A stretch of DNA of 35,098 bases from Cobetia crustatorum (lineage in GTDB: Bacteria; Pseudomonadota; Gammaproteobacteria; Pseudomonadales; Halomonadaceae), in contig NZ_JEMF01000008.1 in NCBI RefSeq assembly GCF_000591415.1, positions 1-35,098 on the forward strand. Reading direction: 5' to 3'. The translations under genes and the position numbers were made by a program. The notes under the pieces were generated by a model. That model saw only the letters and a list, made by a program, of their open reading frames with translations, was not told the origin of the DNA and did not search any database. Positions 27,931 to 35,098 of the stretch are shown in pieces (position 1 is the first letter of the stretch; each line of letters starts with the position of its first letter).

Positions 27931-27959
27931 AACAGGATATCAGTCTGGCTTATCCTGTT
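27931..27959. promoter_or_regulatory. Perfect 9-bp inverted repeat upstream of the PRC-barrel/nfi operon
   Basis: AACAGGATA (27931-27939) and TATCCTGTT (27951-27959) with an 11-nt spacer, about 75 bp before the start of the PRC-barrel gene and just beyond the deaD terminator. The half-site spacing (20 bp centre to centre) suits a dimeric regulator or an RNA hairpin. No T run follows on either strand, so I lean to an operator. Confidence 0.5.
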
Positions 27960-27970
27960 TCGCGGGCACA

Positions 27971-28006
27971 AAAAAACCGGCACCTCTTTTATTAGAGGTA
28001 CCGGTT
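27971..28006 (-). terminator. Strong intrinsic terminator of the DEAD-box helicase gene
   Basis: Minus strand: AACCGG-T-ACCTCT, loop AATAAA, AGAGGT-G-CCGGTT, then a T run that extends the stem edge to seven Ts. Twelve pairs with one internal mismatch. It lies about 45 bp past the helicase stop codon at 28049. This is the clearest Rho-independent terminator of the window. Confidence 0.9.
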
Positions 28007-28048
28007 CTATTAGCACTATCGCTCAATGAGCGACAGGCTCATGCCAGA

Positions 28049-29766
28049 TCAGGCGCGACGACGGTCGTCGCCACCTTCACGGCGCTGCGGACGTGCGCCA
28101 CCAGCGGCAGCACCATCTTCGGCCAGTTCCAGCGGGCGACCAGCGACGCGAGCACGCGCCATCTTGGACACGACGCTGGTCGGCAGACCACTCGGCAATT
28201 CCACGACACTGTGCGTGTTGCGAATGTCGATGCGACCGATGCGTGCACCTTCGATGCCGCCTTCGTTGGCAAGTGCGCCAACCAGCTGACCCGGCTTGAC
28301 GCCGTCACGGTGACCAACAGCCACACGATAGAGCTTCATGCCTTCACGGGCGACCGGGGCAGAAGTGCGACGCTCGCCACGTTCTGCACGCTCACCGCCA
28401 CGTTCCGGACGCTCATTGCGCTGCTCAGGACGACGTGCACCCGGCTTCGGCAGAGACTGAATCGGCGTTTCTTCAGCACGTGCCATCTTGACGAAGACAG
28501 CAGCCAGTTCGACCGGATCGTGACCTTCGTCGACCAGGCTCTGCACCAGGGCGCGATGGCCGTTGGAGCTGCTACCCAGTGCTTCGACGACGCGTGAACG
28601 GAACGCAGCGTCACGGTGACCGCGGATTTCTTCTTCGCTCGGCAGCTGGCGTTCGGTGATGCGCTGGCCCAAGGCCTGCTCGATCCAACGAACCTTGCGC
28701 ATTTCACGACCGCTGACGAAGGTGATGGCGCGACCTTCACGACCGGCACGGCCAGTACGACCAGTACGGTGCACGAAGGATTCGCTATCACCCGGCAGGT
28801 CATAGTTGAAGACGTGGGTGATACGCGCCACATCCAGACCACGAGCGGCGACATCGGTAGCGACCAGCACGTCGACCTTGCCACGCTTGAGGCGGGTCAC
28901 GGTACGCTCGCGCAGGGACTGATCCAGATCACCGGACAGGGCCGCCGCGGAGATACCGCGTGCGATCAGCTGCTCGACAACAGTGGTACAGGCAGCACGA
29001 GTCCGCACGAAGACGATAGCAGCATCGACTGTCTCGACTTCCAGCAGACGAGACAACGCTTCCAGCTTGGCACCGCCTTCGACACGCACCATCATCTGCT
29101 CGATGGTAGATGCCATGCCGGATTCGGACTTGATGGCGACCTTGACCGGATCAACCAGGTAACGGTTGACGATACGCTCGATTTCGGTCGGCAGAGTCGC
29201 GGAGAAGAAGACGCGCTGCGCTTCCTTCGGTGTATCAGCCACGACGCGCTTGACGTCATCGATGAAGCCCATACGCAGCATTTCATCGGCTTCATCAAGC
29301 ACAAGGCTTTCAGGCCGTTGAGGTTGAGGCTCTTGCGATCCAGGTGATCGATGACACGACCCGGGGTACCAACGACGACGTGGGCGCCGCTCTTCAGGCT
29401 GCGCATCTGCTCGCGGTAATCCTGACCACCGCACAGAGTCGCCACTTCCAGGCCACGCATGAACTGACCGTAACGAGTGAAGTTGACAGCGACCTGCTGA
29501 GCCAGCTCGCGGGTCGGAGCCAGCACGAGAACCTGCGGCTCACGGCGGTCAAGATCAAGACGGGTCAACAGCGGCAAAGCAAAGGCAGCGGTCTTGCCGG
29601 TACCGGTCTGCGCCTGGCCGATCATGTCACGCCCTTCAAGCAGACTCGGGATGGTCTGAGCTTGAATGGGGGACGGAGTTTCGTAGCCCAGCTTCTCGAG
29701 AGAGGTCAGGACGGCAGGCAGCAGGGCAAGATCGCTAAAGCGATCGACGACGGAAGTCGTGGTCAT
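28049..29766 (-). pseudogene. deaD: DEAD-box ATP-dependent RNA helicase DeaD/CsdA type, one frameshift
   Basis: The N-terminal frame starts at the ATG at 29764-29766 (MTTTSVVDRFSDL). It has the Q motif (PSPIQ, 31-35), motif I AQTGTGKT (52-59), PTRELAQQ and TPGRVIDHL. It then runs out of frame after SLNLNGLKA. The other frame continues LVLDEADEML, FFSATLP, VATDVAARGLDVARI and HRTGRTGRAGR, and ends in a DbpA-like RNA-binding domain (LYRVAVGHRDGVKPGQLVGALANEGG) with an Arg/Gly-rich tail. One missing C in a CCC run (plus-strand GG at 29305-29306) accounts for the break. The repaired protein is about 572 residues, a little shorter than E. coli DeaD (629). It would unwind structured RNA in ribosome assembly and cold adaptation. 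A long leader precedes it. Confidence 0.9.
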
Positions 29767-30339
29767 GTATATCTCACACCTAAATGGCCACAAGTAAAGC
29801 TTGCGGCTGAAGAATGGGTCGGCTTGAACCGACACGAAGCGTAAGGGCTCCGTCTGGCGATGCCGTCAGGCACAAGGCACTGGCATCATCAGAAAAAACG
29901 TACGAATACGTACTTGGACGTCTTGGCATGGACGGGCCCGGGTTGCACTGAAGGCGGACGCAATTCCACTTTCAGGCACAACGCTGCGGCGACCGTACAG
30001 CAACCAGAGGCTCTTTCTACATACGAGTCTCGGGACGCTCCATCATGCACACTGTGGACAGGGACGGGTCTTGCATCGTGGCGGCCGGACGTCGAAAATT
30101 CGAGGGGTCACGGATGGCTCGGGCAAGCTACGCCACGCGGTCCGGGAGGCACGAAATACCGGCTGATGGCCATATATAAAAGGCGATCGCGTCGGGTTCG
30201 GCTACTCAGGATGGTGGGTCACTACATGCGAGGAACTGGCATTCTAGCAGCCCCTCACGCATTCTGCATCTTTTCTTTTGACCTTGGTCGCAGACTGCCT
30301 GACATTCTGGCCTTCACAATCCCTCTGGGAGCTACCTGC
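29767..30339. other. Divergent region holding the deaD leader and the yaiI promoter
   Basis: A 573-bp gap without a credible gene. On the minus strand it contains, about 130 nt before the helicase start, the small hairpin GTACG-TATT-CGTAC (29900-29913) directly followed by a G and six Ts, which looks like a weak attenuator. A TATATA box lies at about 30173-30179, usable on either strand; if it served deaD the leader would be about 400 nt, as in cold-shock helicase mRNAs. An in-frame upstream extension of the yaiI frame through this region has no protein-like features. Confidence 0.5.
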
Positions 30340-30861
30340 ATGACCGACACCATATCGCCGTCTGAACATGTCACGACAGCGCCTTCTGAACACCAAACAA
30401 CACTGTGGGTGGATGCTGATGCCTGCCCGCGTGCCGCACGCGATATTCTGGTACGGGCAGCGGAGCGCACTGCCACGCCGACCTGGTTCGTGGCCAATCA
30501 TCAGGTGCCGCTGCCGCGCTCCGTTCATGTCAAGGCGCTATCGGTGCCTGCGGGGGCTGATGCCGCTGACCAGCTGATCGTCGAGCGCGCTCATCCGGGG
30601 GACATGGTGATCACTTCTGACCTTCCGCTGGCACTGGAAGCTATCGAGAAAGGCGCCCACGTCATGACCACCCGTGGTGAGATTCTGGATGCAGACAATA
30701 TCCGTGCGCGCGTGCAGATGCGCGACTTCATGGAAAGCATGCGCTCCAGCGGCGAGCATACCGGCGGCCCCTCGGCTTATGGCCAGCGCGAGCAACGCGA
30801 CTTCGGCAATGCGCTGGATCGCTGGCTGGCGAAGGTCAGACGCCCCAGATCAGGCGCCTGA
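30340..30861 (+). CDS. yaiI: YaiI/YqxD family protein (UPF0178)
   Basis: A 173-residue protein of the UPF0178 family, related to NYN/PIN-like nucleases by fold. Conserved blocks: TLWVDADACPRAARDILVRAAER (about 20-43), VANHQVPLP, GADAADQLIVERAHPGDMVITSDLPLA and TTRGEILDADNIRARVQMRDFME. GGPSAYGQREQRDFGNALDRWL is near the end. The conserved Asp residues match the family and may bind metal. The start at 30340 has GGGAG about 8 nt upstream; the frame remains open for 480 nt further upstream, but that part is not conserved-looking. The first 18 residues are a variable Ser/Thr-rich leader. The biochemical role is not established. It converges with yqjG across 40 bp. Confidence 0.9.
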   Translation: MTDTISPSEHVTTAPSEHQTTLWVDADACPRAARDILVRAAERTATPTWFVANHQVPLPRSVHVKALSVPAGADAADQLIVERAHPGDMVITSDLPLALEAIEKGAHVMTTRGEILDADNIRARVQMRDFMESMRSSGEHTGGPSAYGQREQRDFGNALDRWLAKVRRPRSGA

Positions 30862-30901
30862 TTCAGGCCGGATGCAACGACAGTGAGATAAAACCCTCTT
30901 G

Positions 30902-31912
30902 TCAGGCGTGGCGGCGGATGCCCTGCCCTTTCAGGCGCTCGCGATCATGGGACGCCTCAAGCTCCAGCGCCGGGCCAATGGGGACGATGCCGGTCGGATT
31001 CACGGCAAGCTGGCTGCCGTAGTAGTGAGTCTTGATGTGATCGAAATGGCAGGTCTCGGCGATGCCCGGCCACTGGTACAGCTCGCGCAGGTAGTTCGAA
31101 AGATTGGGATAGTCGGTGATGCGGCGCTGATTGCACTTGAAATGGCCGTGATAGACGACATCGAAGCGCACCAGGCTAGTGAAGAGTCGGATATCCGCTT
31201 CGGTCAACCATTCACCGGCAAGGTAGCGTGAGCTGGCCAGACGGCTTTCCAGCGAGTCCAGACATTCGAACAACGCCGTGAAATGACGCTCATAGGCTTC
31301 CTGACGAGTGGCAAAGCCGGTCTTGTAGACACCATTGTTGACCCTGTCATAGACCTCGGCATTGATTGCATCGATCTCGCCACGCAGATCCTCGGGATAG
31401 AAGTCGAGGTCATTGCCGGTCAGCGGATCGAAGGCGTCGTTGAAGATGCGCACCAGGTCGGCGGATTCGTTGCTGACGATGCGCCCCGCCTTGCGATCCC
31501 ACAGCGCCGGTACGGTGACACGGCCGGTGTAGTGCGGGTCGGTCATGGTGTAGAGCTGATGGTGGTAGCGCACGCCGTTGATTGGATCACCACTGGAGCC
31601 TTCTTCCTCGAGATAGCTCCAGCCATGCTCCAGCATGTAGGGGCTGGTGAAGGACATGCCCACGACCGATGTCAGTCCCTTGAGAGAACGCATCACCAGC
31701 GCACGGTGGGCCCACGGACAGGCCAGCGAGACATAGAGATGATAGCGCCCGTCTTCGGCGGGAACCGCCGCCTGCCCGTCAGGGCCCTGCTCGGTCGCAC
31801 CGGGGGGCACGACCCAGTCACGCAGGCTGGCGCTCTCGCGCTTGAATTCTCCACCGGCACCCTTGGTGTCGTATCCGCGGTCCTGCCAGCATCCCTCGAC
31901 CAGTAATCCCAT
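30902..31912 (-). CDS. yqjG: Glutathionyl-hydroquinone reductase (YqjG/Xi-class GST)
   Basis: A 336-residue enzyme of the Xi-class glutathione transferases. It removes glutathione from glutathionyl-hydroquinones, and so has a reductase rather than a transferase role. The catalytic cysteine is Cys65 in YVSLACPWAHRALVMRSLKGL. VTVPALWDRKAGRIVSNESADLVRIFN is the glutathione-binding part, and the C-terminal helical domain has YLAGEWLTEADIRLFTSLVRFDVVYHGHFKCN. DHIKTHYYGSQLAVNPTGIVPIGP is a signature end. Length agrees with E. coli YqjG (328). The start has GGAG about 8 nt upstream. The LysR-family gene ends 64 bp upstream on the same strand, so the two may form one transcript, which suggests LysR control of quinone or electrophile stress defence. 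Confidence 0.95.
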   Translation of the reverse strand: MGLLVEGCWQDRGYDTKGAGGEFKRESASLRDWVVPPGATEQGPDGQAAVPAEDGRYHLYVSLACPWAHRALVMRSLKGLTSVVGMSFTSPYMLEHGWSYLEEEGSSGDPINGVRYHHQLYTMTDPHYTGRVTVPALWDRKAGRIVSNESADLVRIFNDAFDPLTGNDLDFYPEDLRGEIDAINAEVYDRVNNGVYKTGFATRQEAYERHFTALFECLDSLESRLASSRYLAGEWLTEADIRLFTSLVRFDVVYHGHFKCNQRRITDYPNLSNYLRELYQWPGIAETCHFDHIKTHYYGSQLAVNPTGIVPIGPALELEASHDRERLKGQGIRRHA

Positions 31913-31925
31913 GCTGTTTGCTCCT

Positions 31926-31938
31926 GTTGATGATCAAC
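31926..31938. promoter_or_regulatory. 13-bp palindrome next to the yqjG ribosome site
   Basis: GTTGAT-G-ATCAAC is a perfect palindrome 13 nt before the yqjG start codon, directly beside its AGGAG. A further pair GGCTGC/GCAGCC (31942-31964) with a loop containing five As lies upstream and could be a weak terminator or pause hairpin after the LysR gene. Either an operator or a structure controlling translation is possible. Confidence 0.35.
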
Positions 31939-31976
31939 GACGGCTGCTGTCAAAAATGGCAGCCAACACGTTGAAG

Positions 31977-32879
31977 CTACATTGCTGACATCTTCGTCAG
32001 ACCGGCTGCGACGCGCAGATGTTCCACCATCGCCTGAATGGCAGGGCCGGCACGGTCTTCATCTGGCAGATAGAGCACCAATGTGGCGTCACGCTCACTG
32101 CCATTCGCCAGCGATAGTCGTTTGAGACGCCCTGCAGCCAGTGAAGCTTCAATCCGCGTCTGGGGTAGCCAGGCAAAGCCCAGCCCGCGCTCGATAAGAT
32201 CAACCGAGGTTGCCACATGACTAACAGTCCAGCGCGCCTCGGCCTTGAGCCACCCTGCATCCATGTCGGAGGTGGCCGCGCTATCACGCAATACCAGCTG
32301 GCGGTGCTGAACCAGATCTCTTAGATCCAGCGGGCGCTGCAATTGATGTAACGGGTGCTCAGGAGCCGCCACCGCGACAAAGGGCACGCGCACCAGAGGT
32401 ACGCCGAGATGATCTCTCATAGCCAGACCGCTGATCAGGAGATCAACCTGCTTGCTATCGAACAGCTCACATCCTCCCGTCAGTACCGTCTCGTGCAACT
32501 GGACACGTACCTGAGGATAAGCAGCGGAAAAGGCTTCCAGCGCTCGCGCCAGCACGTCGGGAGGAAACAACTGATCCACGGCAAGCGTGATTTCGCTCTC
32601 CAGTCCGGCAGACAATGAGTCAGCCACCTCTTCCAGTGCCTGGGCGTTCTCTATCAACTGACGTGCGCGCCTGAGCAACAACTCTCCCGCTTCAGTCAGA
32701 CGAACATTACGCCCAGCCGGCTCAAGCACCTTGACGCCAAGCAATGACTCCAACCGATGAACAGCATGATTGAGTGTTGAAGGACTCTTGTGAATGGCCT
32801 CGGCTGCACGGGCAAAGCTGCCGTGATCGATCACGGCGGCCAACATTTGCCACTGAGCCAGTGTCACGCGTGACGACAT
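31977..32879 (-). CDS. LysR-family transcriptional regulator
   Basis: A 300-residue regulator. The winged helix-turn-helix is at residues 1-62 (TLAQWQMLAAVIDHGSFARAAEAIHKSPSTLNHAVHRLESLLGVKVL, then RLTEAGELLLRRA). The linker helix follows, then the periplasmic-binding-like effector domain (about 90-295). The start was placed at the ATG at 32877-32879 (MSSRVTLAQW), with GGAGAG 8 nt upstream; a 39-residue upstream extension in frame lacks family character. It lies 64 bp before yqjG on the same strand, unusual for LysR genes, which are more often divergent from their target. Its target may be yqjG or a distant gene. The inducer is unknown. Confidence 0.9.
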   Translation of the reverse strand: MSSRVTLAQWQMLAAVIDHGSFARAAEAIHKSPSTLNHAVHRLESLLGVKVLEPAGRNVRLTEAGELLLRRARQLIENAQALEEVADSLSAGLESEITLAVDQLFPPDVLARALEAFSAAYPQVRVQLHETVLTGGCELFDSKQVDLLISGLAMRDHLGVPLVRVPFVAVAAPEHPLHQLQRPLDLRDLVQHRQLVLRDSAATSDMDAGWLKAEARWTVSHVATSVDLIERGLGFAWLPQTRIEASLAAGRLKRLSLANGSERDATLVLYLPDEDRAGPAIQAMVEHLRVAAGLTKMSAM

Positions 32880-33332
32880 CGAGGGAACTCTCCAGAACGC
32901 GTGCGGTAATACACGTGAGTCAATCCTGACATGACGAAGATAAAAAATCAGACAACATATGCTGGGCACCATCGTGAATGACAGGACATCCAGCATTCAC
33001 TGCTTGACGGCAACTGGTAGCAATCATCTTCCATCAGGTTGCCATCCTCTCAATGTGAGCGGGCAATTGCGGCCTTTTACTGCATTGTTACAAAATTTAA
33101 CACCCAGCAGGATTTACTACTTGAACAGTGTTTCTTAAGCAAAAATGGCGCTATTTTCGTCCGACCTCATGCTACAGACACCTCTATTCGCACTAGCCAT
33201 GATAAAAATAAGGTTGAATTACTCATACTGGATATGTGTCCACCCTATCGGTGGTGAAAATCCTTGGTTAAGGTTCGAATGCTAAATTTGTTGTCATCTT
33301 TTCACTTCACTTATTCATTATTGGTCACCTTA
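32880..33332. other. Divergent AT-rich region between the LysR gene and the M23 peptidase gene
   Basis: A 453-bp gap that is clearly more AT-rich than the surrounding genes. It must hold promoters for both directions. Candidate elements such as TTGAAC (33120-33125) and TTGAAT near 33213 lack a convincing -10 at the right spacing. A 72-codon frame at 33039-33257 on the plus strand has no family features and I do not count it as a gene. Confidence 0.5.
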
Positions 33333-35024
33333 ATGCTGCGAATCCTCCATTCGCTCCCACGCGTGCACAAGTATCTTCTTTTACCTGTTGCGACAATGGT
33401 CACCGTGCTGGGCGCTCACAAGCTTATCGAAACTCTTGATACTCAAGATGTTTCACCTATCTCGAAAAGCATTGCCATCGACCTGGCTGGCGCAGATATG
33501 CGCGCTACAGGCTCAATGACGATGCCTACTCCTGGCACCGACACCGCGCAAGCTCCTCTGTCTTCTGCCAGCCGGTCTGCTGCCAGCCTGGATGCCGAAC
33601 AGCAGGCCATTCTAGCCACCGGTGATATTCCACTGGCCGCACTCAAGCCCAGCGAAATCGTCGATATCAATTTCGACATGCCCACGTTGCTGACAGATGA
33701 AACCTATCATCCCAAAGCAGACGCGGCCGGCCCTGTCGTGGCTCTGGCACCGGTTGCGGTGAAGACAGCCGAAGCGGTTATCGGGACAGCGACTGACGAG
33801 CAAGCGGGTGGCACCTCTTACGATGACCTGTCGGTTGATCCGGTCGAGCTGGGGGAGAGCCCTACGCTTCAAACCGAGCTGGCAGCCAAGGAAGTCTACG
33901 TTCCCGAGTGGCAGACCTATACCGTTCAGGCGGGTGATACCTTTGCCGTGATGGCTGAGCGCTCTCTAGGCCTGGGGTATAGCGAGACGACACGTATCAT
34001 AAAGTCCCTGCCGGACAAGCGCGTGCTGACCCACTGGCGAATTGGCGACAGCTTCGACTACAAGCTGGACGAAGAGGGTAATCTGCTGGCACTGCGCATC
34101 ATGAAAGATGCTCGTCGCGGCTTCATGGTCAAGCGTAATGCCGATGATACTGCCTTCAATGTCGCCAAGATTGAGAAAGCGACTCAAGCCACTCAGCGCA
34201 TGTTCGCTGGCGAAGTGAGCGGCAGCTTCTCGCTGTCTGCCGAGTCCACTGGTCTTGGCGTCGCTGATGTCACCCAGCTGACACAGGTATTGGGCAAGAA
34301 GATCGATTTCCGTCGTGATACCCGCAAGGGCGACAAGTTCCAGGTATTGGTCGAGTCTGACATGATCGAAGGTACCAGTACCGATTCGCGCATTCTGGCC
34401 GCCCGCTATGAAGGTGCACGCAAGTCGTTGACGGTAGTGCGCAACAGTAGCGATGGCCGCTACTACACCCCAGATGGCAAGGGGCTTGATCCCGCATTCA
34501 ATCGCTATCCACTGGCACACAAGGCGCGTATCAGTTCGCCATTCAACCTGAGCCGCCGTCACCCCGTCACCGGTCGTATCAGCCCGCATAAAGGCACCGA
34601 TTTCGCAGTACGTGTCGGCACGCCGGTACTATCGACTGCTGATGGTGTGGTCGAACTGGTCGGCAATCACCCGCTTGCCGGACGCTATCTGGTACTGCGC
34701 ATGGATAACGGCTACAAGACACGCTATCTGCACCTCTCCCAGCCGCTCGTCAAGAAAGGTGAGCGTGTAACGATGGGGGAGAAGATTGCACTATCTGGCA
34801 ATACCGGGCGTTCCACTGGCCCACACTTGCACTATGAAGTGATGGTCAACAATCGTCAGGTCAATGCGATGCGCGTTCAGTTGCCAAACAACAATTCACT
34901 GTCTGGCAAGGCGCTGGCCTCCTTCAAGCGTGAATCTCAAAACATGCTGGCCAAGCTTGAAGCCGCTGACAACACCGGTGCCATCGCCAAGACTTCTACC
35001 GCATCACACGGCGACGAAAGCTAG
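33333..35024 (+). CDS. M23 family murein DD-endopeptidase, MepM-like
   Basis: A 563-residue envelope peptidase. One N-terminal membrane anchor (YLLLPVATMVTVLGA, about residues 14-28) follows LPRVHK, like the LPRPHR of E. coli MepM. A low-complexity linker leads to a LysM/OapA-like peptidoglycan-binding part (about 196-255: WQTYTVQAGDTFAVMAERSLGLG). The M23 domain carries the zinc ligands His419 and Asp423 (SPHKGTDFA), with His498 and His500 (GPHLHYEV). It would cut peptide cross-links to let the sacculus grow. Start choice is uncertain: 33333 begins closest to the family pattern, the ATG at 33279 has a better ribosome site (TAAGG, 5 nt upstream), and the frame is open to 33264. It is a single gene at the right edge of the window. 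Confidence 0.9.
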   Translation: MLRILHSLPRVHKYLLLPVATMVTVLGAHKLIETLDTQDVSPISKSIAIDLAGADMRATGSMTMPTPGTDTAQAPLSSASRSAASLDAEQQAILATGDIPLAALKPSEIVDINFDMPTLLTDETYHPKADAAGPVVALAPVAVKTAEAVIGTATDEQAGGTSYDDLSVDPVELGESPTLQTELAAKEVYVPEWQTYTVQAGDTFAVMAERSLGLGYSETTRIIKSLPDKRVLTHWRIGDSFDYKLDEEGNLLALRIMKDARRGFMVKRNADDTAFNVAKIEKATQATQRMFAGEVSGSFSLSAESTGLGVADVTQLTQVLGKKIDFRRDTRKGDKFQVLVESDMIEGTSTDSRILAARYEGARKSLTVVRNSSDGRYYTPDGKGLDPAFNRYPLAHKARISSPFNLSRRHPVTGRISPHKGTDFAVRVGTPVLSTADGVVELVGNHPLAGRYLVLRMDNGYKTRYLHLSQPLVKKGERVTMGEKIALSGNTGRSTGPHLHYEVMVNNRQVNAMRVQLPNNNSLSGKALASFKRESQNMLAKLEAADNTGAIAKTSTASHGDES

Positions 35025-35098
35025 CGATATGGCAGGTCGGCGAGTCGTTTGACTATCCTGTTCGCCCGCCCTGCATTGCATACCTTGTCCCACAAAAA

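Noticed and set aside
29860-30339. In-frame 160-residue N-terminal extension of YaiI
   Set aside because: The extension lacks family conservation and protein-like composition, and a good ribosome site precedes the ATG at 30340, which gives the normal YaiI length.
30850-30861. Palindrome TCAGGCGCCTGA at the yaiI stop as a terminator
   Set aside because: It has no loop and no T run, and it is part of the coding sequence and stop codon.
32880-32996. 39-residue upstream extension of the LysR protein
   Set aside because: The helix-turn-helix domain of LysR proteins begins within a few residues of the start. The ATG at 32877-32879 has a GGAGAG site.
33039-33257. 72-codon plus-strand frame before the M23 gene
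   Set aside because: AT-rich intergenic sequence with no family features and no clear ribosome site.
1-35098. Defence island, prophage, integrative element or CRISPR array
   Set aside because: All clear genes are core metabolism, repair, transport or envelope genes. No integrase, transposase, cas gene, spaced repeat array or attachment-site duplication was seen.

Overview
The window (about 35 kb, GC-rich with short AT-rich promoter gaps) reads as chromosomal core DNA of a halophilic gammaproteobacterium. The acidic inserts in RecB, RecC and RecD, the PQQ-ethanol-type regulator set and the overall protein flavour point to Halomonadaceae, with Cobetia or Halomonas as my best guess. That placement is inference; no rRNA or other taxonomic marker is present. 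I saw no tRNA, rRNA, CRISPR array, insertion sequence or prophage.

Region 1 (1-8.2 kb) is an alcohol/aldehyde oxidation and signalling block. On the minus strand lie a zinc alcohol dehydrogenase (adhP) and an ExaC-type acetaldehyde dehydrogenase. A LuxR-type response regulator is divergent to them. After an intervening Mn/Fe NRAMP transporter (mntH) comes a translationally coupled pair: a FIST-domain protein and a soluble hybrid histidine kinase with no sensor domain of its own. In pseudomonads, FIST, ErcS'/NahK-type kinase, EraR/ErbR-type regulator and exaC genes cluster in the same way, so this is probably a signalling unit for alcohol oxidation.

Region 2 (8.2-18.7 kb) is a minus-strand recC-recB-recD operon with overlapping stop and start codons (exonuclease V). 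recB and recD are intact. recC carries two frameshifts.

Region 3 (18.8-21.2 kb) holds an MHS-type MFS transporter with a palindromic operator-like site upstream, and a DUF1499 protein followed by a 14-nt triple repeat and a long stem-loop.

Region 4 (21.2-29.8 kb) starts with sbcD-sbcC on the plus strand; sbcC has one frameshift. A secreted PRC-barrel-like protein coupled to nfi (endonuclease V) follows on the minus strand. Then comes a DeaD/CsdA-type DEAD-box RNA helicase, also with one frameshift, which has a strong terminator and a long leader.

Region 5 (29.8-35.1 kb) contains yaiI (UPF0178), a glutathionyl-hydroquinone reductase (yqjG) behind a LysR regulator, and a LysM/OapA-M23 murein endopeptidase of the MepM type.

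The main oddity is that three long genes (recC twice, sbcC, deaD) are each broken by what looks like a single missing base. All four breaks are in the same direction and all can be repaired by adding one C on the coding strand. This looks more like a systematic indel error in the underlying sequence than four real mutations, but it should be checked because it would otherwise disable RecBCD, SbcCD and DeaD together. The best candidate for an under-described system is the FIST / sensorless-kinase / LuxR regulator set beside the alcohol oxidation genes.
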